From a bacterium (lineage in GTDB: Bacteria > Vulcanimicrobiota > Vulcanimicrobiia > Vulcanimicrobiales > Vulcanimicrobiaceae), in assembly GCA_021778415.1 (NCBI GenBank), contig JAJYCL010000004.1, positions 1 to 64,000 of the forward strand: a DNA stretch of 64,000 bases. Direction: 5' to 3'. A program made the translations under genes and the position numbers. The notes beneath the pieces were generated by a model, which saw only the letters and a program-made list of their open reading frames with translations, was not told the origin of the DNA and did not search any database. This document shows, one piece after another, positions 60,602 through 64,000 of this stretch. Each line of letters starts with the position of its first letter. The first letter of the stretch is position 1.

Positions 60602-62902
60602 TTAGTCGTCGTGGCCGCCGCCGTCGCGACGCGTGCGACGCCGACGCGTGGGAAGCGCATCGCCTTGCGGTGCGGCTTCGTGCGATGGAGCCGGCGCATC
60701 GTTGCGCGGTGCCTCTCGGCGCGGTTCGAACGGACGCGATTCGCGACGCGGCGGGCGCGAATCGTGACTGTCGTTGTGGCTATCGTCGCCACCGGCAAGC
60801 AATGCTTTGTGCGAGAGATTCAGGCGTCCGCGTTCATCGATTTCCATGACTTTAACCGTCATCTCTTCGCCGACCGCGGTGACATCCTCAACTTTGCCCA
60901 CGCGTTGCGCTGCGAGTTGACTGATGTGGACGAGGCCTTCCTTGCCCGGAGAGATTTGCACGAATGCTCCGATCGGGAGAATACGCGTAACCACACCGGT
61001 GTAGATTTCACCGACTTTAATGGTCTTGGTGAGGCTCTCGATCATTTTCTTGGCTTTATCGCCCGATTCGCCATCGAGTGAGGTGATGAACACCTTGCCA
61101 TCATCTTCGATGTCGATCTTCGCAACGCCGGTCTCCTCAATGATCTTGTTGATCATCTTGCCGCCGGGTCCGATCACGTCTTTGATCTTATCGATTGGGA
61201 TTTGTACGATGATCATGCGCGGCGCGTACTCGGAGAGCTCCGTGCGCGGTTTATCGATCGTTTCTTTGAGTTTGTTAATAATGAAGAGGCGTGATTTTTT
61301 CGCCTGCTCCATTGCTTCGCGCATGATGTCGATGGTAATACCGGTGACTTTGATATCCATCTGCACCGCAGTGATACCCTTGGTCGTACCGGCGACCTTG
61401 AAATCCATCTCGCCGAGCGCGTCTTCGAGGCCTTGAATATCCGTCAGGACCGCATGCTTCTTGCCCTTGAGCACGAGGCCCATGGCAATTCCCGCGACGT
61501 GATCGCTAATCGGAACGCCTGCATCCATGAGCGAGAGCGTGCTTCCGCACACCGAGGCCATCGACGATGAGCCGTTCGATTCAAGCACTTCGCTAATAAC
61601 GCGAATCGTATACGGGAAGTCTTCGCGCTTTGGTAGCACGGGAACGAGTGCGCGCTCTGCTAAGTGGCCGTGACCGATTTCGCGGCGGCCCGGTCCACGC
61701 ATTTGACGAGCTTCGCCGACCGAATACGGTGGGAAGTTGTAGTAATGCATGTAGTATTTTTCGGAGATATCCATGATGCCGTCGAGACGTTGACGATCAC
61801 CGATGGAGCCAAGCGTCGCCGCGGTGAAGACTTGCGTCTGTCCGCGCTGGAAGATGCCCGATCCGTGAACGCGGGGCACATAATGCACCTTGCTCCAAAT
61901 TGGACGGATTTCATCCGTCTTGCGGCCGTCGGGACGAATCTTCTCATCGACGACCATCGTGCGGAGTTCGTCTTCTTCCATCGATTTGATGATTTTATCG
62001 AAATCTTTGTTCGCCGGATTTGAAAGCAGAGCGAGAATCGCGTCGTCTTTCTTCGTGCAGCGAGCAATGGCTTCGGAACGTGACAGCGTTGCAAACGCGG
62101 CTTCGCGCTCTTGCTTCTCGATTACGCGCATCGCTTTTGCGACGTCCTTAGCAAACGTTTTGCGAACCCATTTATCGAGATCGGCATCAACGGCTTGCAC
62201 GGGAAATTCGCGTTTCATTTTCGCGGTTTTCTTCGCCAACTTATCGATTGCCGTGACGATTTTCTTGATTTCGCCATGGGCAAACTCAACGGCTCCGAGG
62301 AAATCTTCCTCGGAAATTTCGTTTCCGCCGCCTTCGACCATCATGACGGCGTCGGCCGTTCCGGCGACGACGATATCCATGCCGCCGGTTTCATACTCGG
62401 GCATGGTTGGGTTGCAAATGAAGGCGCCGTGCTCGTCACGTCCGACGCGAACGGCAGCAACGGTTTTCTCAAACGGAATATCGCTTACCGCAAGTGCGGC
62501 ACCGGCGGCGCAAACCGCCAAGACATCGGCATCGAGTTGCGGATCGATGGAAAGAACCGTCGCGATGATCTGCACGTCGTTGCGGAATCCATCAGGAAAC
62601 AACGGGCGAATCGGGCGATCGATCTGTCGCGAACTTAAGACGGCGTGTTCGGACGGACGTCCTTCGCGCTTAATGTATCCGCCCGGAATTTTTCCGGCAG
62701 CATACATCTTCTCTTCGTAATCGCAGGTCAGGGGGAAAAAATCGATGCCTTCGCGCGGTTTGGCGGAGGCGGTGACGGCGCAGAGCACGACATTTTGGTC
62801 GCCATAACGGACCAGGGCTGAGCCATTCGCTTGTTTTGCGAGCTCGCCGGTCTCGATGACCATCGTGCGCCCGCCGACTTCTAACGTCACGGATTCGGGC
62901 AC
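60602..62902 (-). CDS. pnp: polyribonucleotide nucleotidyltransferase (PNPase)
   Basis: PNPase degrades RNA 3' to 5' by phosphorolysis. The 766-residue protein has two RNase PH domains (EGIDFFPLTCDYEEKMYAAGKIPGGYIKREGRPSEHAVL; GRREIGHGHLAERAL, VISEVLESNGSSSMASVCGSTLSLMDAGVP), a KH domain (IIVQIPIDKIKDVIGPGGKMINKIIEETG) and an S1 domain (VGEIYTGVVTRILPIGAFVQISPGKEGLVHISQL). A 60-residue Arg/Asp/His/Pro-rich tail follows. The start is GTG 62902 with AGGAG five bases upstream; the open frame further upstream is not part of it. rpsO is not adjacent, unlike in E. coli. Confidence 0.97.
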   Translation of the reverse strand: MPESVTLEVGGRTMVIETGELAKQANGSALVRYGDQNVVLCAVTASAKPREGIDFFPLTCDYEEKMYAAGKIPGGYIKREGRPSEHAVLSSRQIDRPIRPLFPDGFRNDVQIIATVLSIDPQLDADVLAVCAAGAALAVSDIPFEKTVAAVRVGRDEHGAFICNPTMPEYETGGMDIVVAGTADAVMMVEGGGNEISEEDFLGAVEFAHGEIKKIVTAIDKLAKKTAKMKREFPVQAVDADLDKWVRKTFAKDVAKAMRVIEKQEREAAFATLSRSEAIARCTKKDDAILALLSNPANKDFDKIIKSMEEDELRTMVVDEKIRPDGRKTDEIRPIWSKVHYVPRVHGSGIFQRGQTQVFTAATLGSIGDRQRLDGIMDISEKYYMHYYNFPPYSVGEARQMRGPGRREIGHGHLAERALVPVLPKREDFPYTIRVISEVLESNGSSSMASVCGSTLSLMDAGVPISDHVAGIAMGLVLKGKKHAVLTDIQGLEDALGEMDFKVAGTTKGITAVQMDIKVTGITIDIMREAMEQAKKSRLFIINKLKETIDKPRTELSEYAPRMIIVQIPIDKIKDVIGPGGKMINKIIEETGVAKIDIEDDGKVFITSLDGESGDKAKKMIESLTKTIKVGEIYTGVVTRILPIGAFVQISPGKEGLVHISQLAAQRVGKVEDVTAVGEEMTVKVMEIDERGRLNLSHKALLAGGDDSHNDSHDSRPPRRESRPFEPRREAPRNDAPAPSHEAAPQGDALPTRRRRTRRDGGGHDD

Positions 62903-62942
62903 GGTAACTCCTACTCTAGGTATATCTTGTTCTCTTGATTGT

Positions 62943-62999
62943 GAACCCTCGCGGGTTCGGGTTCCCGGAGGTGGGCTCCTGGACGGGGCTTGCCAGCCC
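62943..62999 (-). promoter_or_regulatory. pnp leader hairpins
   Basis: In the 120-base gap between divergent pnp and ggt, GAACCC-TCGC-GGGTTC (62943-62958) and GGGCT-TGCC-AGCCC (62986-62999) form two small perfect hairpins in the pnp leader as read on the minus strand. E. coli pnp autoregulates through a leader stem-loop, so these are candidates for similar control, or simply part of divergent promoter architecture. Confidence 0.4.
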
Positions 63000-63022
63000 G
63001 GGCGCAAATAGGTGGAGGCATG

Positions 63023-64000
63023 ATGAGACGAGCATTTGCGGCATGCGCCCTTGCGTTGATGACCTTCGCGCCGAGTCTTGCCGGCAGCCCACCGCCTGCG
63101 TCGGGTCGGCACGCAATGGTCGTGACGGAACAGCACCTTGCGACAAAAGCCGGGCTTGCAGTGTTGCGCGCCGGAGGGAACGCCGTGGATGCGGCGATTG
63201 CCGTCGCGTACACCTTGGCGGTCGTGGATCCATGTTGCGGCAACATCGGCGGCGGCGGTTTTATGCTCGTTCGGATGGCCGACGGACGCTCGCGCTTCAT
63301 CGATTTTCGCGAAAACGCGCCTGCTGCTGCGACCCCGAACATGTATCTGGATGCACATGGGAACATCGTGCCGGGCCGATCGACGAAAGGCTGGCTGGCG
63401 ATTGGCGTCCCCGGTACCGTCGCCGGAATGGAACTCGCGCGCAAAACGTTTGGAACCATGCCGCGCGCGAAATTGATGGCATCGGCAATCGCGTTGGCGC
63501 ACGACGGATTCACCTTGCAAAGCGGGGATCTCGTGCCGTTCGCGGGAGCAAAACGTGAAATCGGAGGCCGTGCGGGCCTCGCTCATGTCGCATCAAACGT
63601 GCGCGCGATTTTCTATCCGCACGGGCGCTTTCCGCGTGCCGGAGACCGTCTCGTTCAACCGCAGCTTGCCGCCACGTTACGTCTCATCGCCGCCGGAGGC
63701 GCGCACGCATTCTACGATGGCCCGATCGCGCGGGCGATTGTTGCATCGAGTCGGCGTCACGGTGGTCTATTGACGCTCGCCGATTTTGCACATTATCGTG
63801 CCGATGCCGTTGCTCCGCTGAAATGCACGTACGGAAATGTGACGTTGCTCTCGGCGCCGCCGCCGTCATCCGGTGGCGTCGTGTTGTGCGAAACGCTCAA
63901 CATTCTTTCCGGCTATCCGTTGCCGTCGTATGGCTGGCATTCCGCGCGAGAAGTGCATGTGGTTGCCGAGGCGGAGCGGCGCGCGTATGCCGATCGCAAC
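63023..64000 (+). CDS. ggt: gamma-glutamyltransferase, 5' part
   Basis: A frame open from ATG 63023 (GGAGG at 63014-63018) to the window edge, 326 codons. It has a signal peptide (MRRAFAACALALMTFAPSLAGS) and the GGT N-terminal signature HLATKAGLAVLRAGGNAVDAAIAVAYTLAVVDPCCGNIGGGGFMLVR, then IDFRENAPAAATPNMY and the later APPPSSGGVVLCETLNIL. GGT cleaves the gamma-glutamyl bond of glutathione in the periplasm or at the cell surface. The catalytic Thr of the small subunit lies beyond the window. The residue pair at CCGN replaces the usual HSSGIG-type loop. Confidence 0.92.
   Translation, partial: MRRAFAACALALMTFAPSLAGSPPPASGRHAMVVTEQHLATKAGLAVLRAGGNAVDAAIAVAYTLAVVDPCCGNIGGGGFMLVRMADGRSRFIDFRENAPAAATPNMYLDAHGNIVPGRSTKGWLAIGVPGTVAGMELARKTFGTMPRAKLMASAIALAHDGFTLQSGDLVPFAGAKREIGGRAGLAHVASNVRAIFYPHGRFPRAGDRLVQPQLAATLRLIAAGGAHAFYDGPIARAIVASSRRHGGLLTLADFAHYRADAVAPLKCTYGNVTLLSAPPPSSGGVVLCETLNILSGYPLPSYGWHSAREVHVVAEAERRAYADRN

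Noticed and set aside
62903-63586. N-terminal extension of the pnp frame by more than 200 residues
   Set aside because: The real PNPase start is fixed by AGGAG and GTG at 62902; the extension runs antisense through the secreted ggt gene.

Overview
The window looks like a chromosomal segment of a diderm bacterium outside the well-studied phyla; Eremiobacterota (WPS-2) is my best guess, made from gene content and style only. The gene order rpiB-glyA-upp-dCMP deaminase-wecA-wecB-atp-murA-mreB is the kind seen in Clostridia, Chloroflexi and other Terrabacteria. Yet an LptA-like protein, a secreted beta-barrel-like protein, a c-type cytochrome lipoprotein and several Sec-type secreted proteins point to an outer membrane. 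Coding density is high, with many 1-4 base stop/start overlaps (ATGA, GTGA, TAATG), GTG and TTG starts, and few strong Shine-Dalgarno sites.

Layout. 1-1.2 kb: a cut-off minus-strand gene, a roughly 190-nt structured RNA candidate and a sugar-isomerase-like TIM barrel. 1.2-24.7 kb: a long plus-strand housekeeping run. It covers central carbon and one-carbon metabolism (rpiB, glyA), an inserted type III polyketide synthase/methyltransferase pair, a REP-like palindromic repeat cluster and a divergent secreted metalloprotease. It continues with pyrimidine salvage (upp, dCMP deaminase), envelope precursors (wecA, wecB), the complete F1Fo ATP synthase with two b-type subunits, murA, mreB, tsaC, an lptA-like gene, rarA and a cysteine desulfurase. 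24.8-33.6 kb: small membrane-associated proteins, an rsbV-rsbW-sigB partner-switching module, hutD, alaS and two multi-pass membrane proteins. 33.6-37.2 kb (minus): a cytochrome lipoprotein, a YyaL-like protein and an MFS transporter.

37.3-53.1 kb is accessory in character. A tRNA-Leu(CAG) is followed by low-context ORFs, a broken PhzF paralogue, an IS3-type transposase remnant and an intact PhzF. Next come a 45-aa peptide gene, an outer-membrane-like protein, a CadC-type regulator with TPRs, and a probable selenoprotein of the AhpD fold (in-frame UGA plus SECIS-like hairpin). Then follow a degenerate M48-RDD membrane protein, a GGDEF protein and a large LuxR-type ATPase regulator. The segment ends with a self-contained peptide/GntR/ABC-transporter operon having a clear promoter, an operator-like palindrome and an upstream terminator. 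53.1-64 kb: ubiD-ubiA-binding-protein operon, a muconolactone-isomerase-like protein, an SDR, an M1 peptidase homologue with the zinc site destroyed, pnp with its terminator, and the start of a gamma-glutamyltransferase.

The most notable observations are (1) a CxxU AhpD-like protein whose UGA falls exactly on the second active-site cysteine, and (2) two unannotated short peptides 10 kb apart that share an A-R...F-x-G-W-G-P-R pattern. One of these peptides heads the GntR/ABC operon. Together they suggest an undescribed peptide family linked to an autoregulated transporter.
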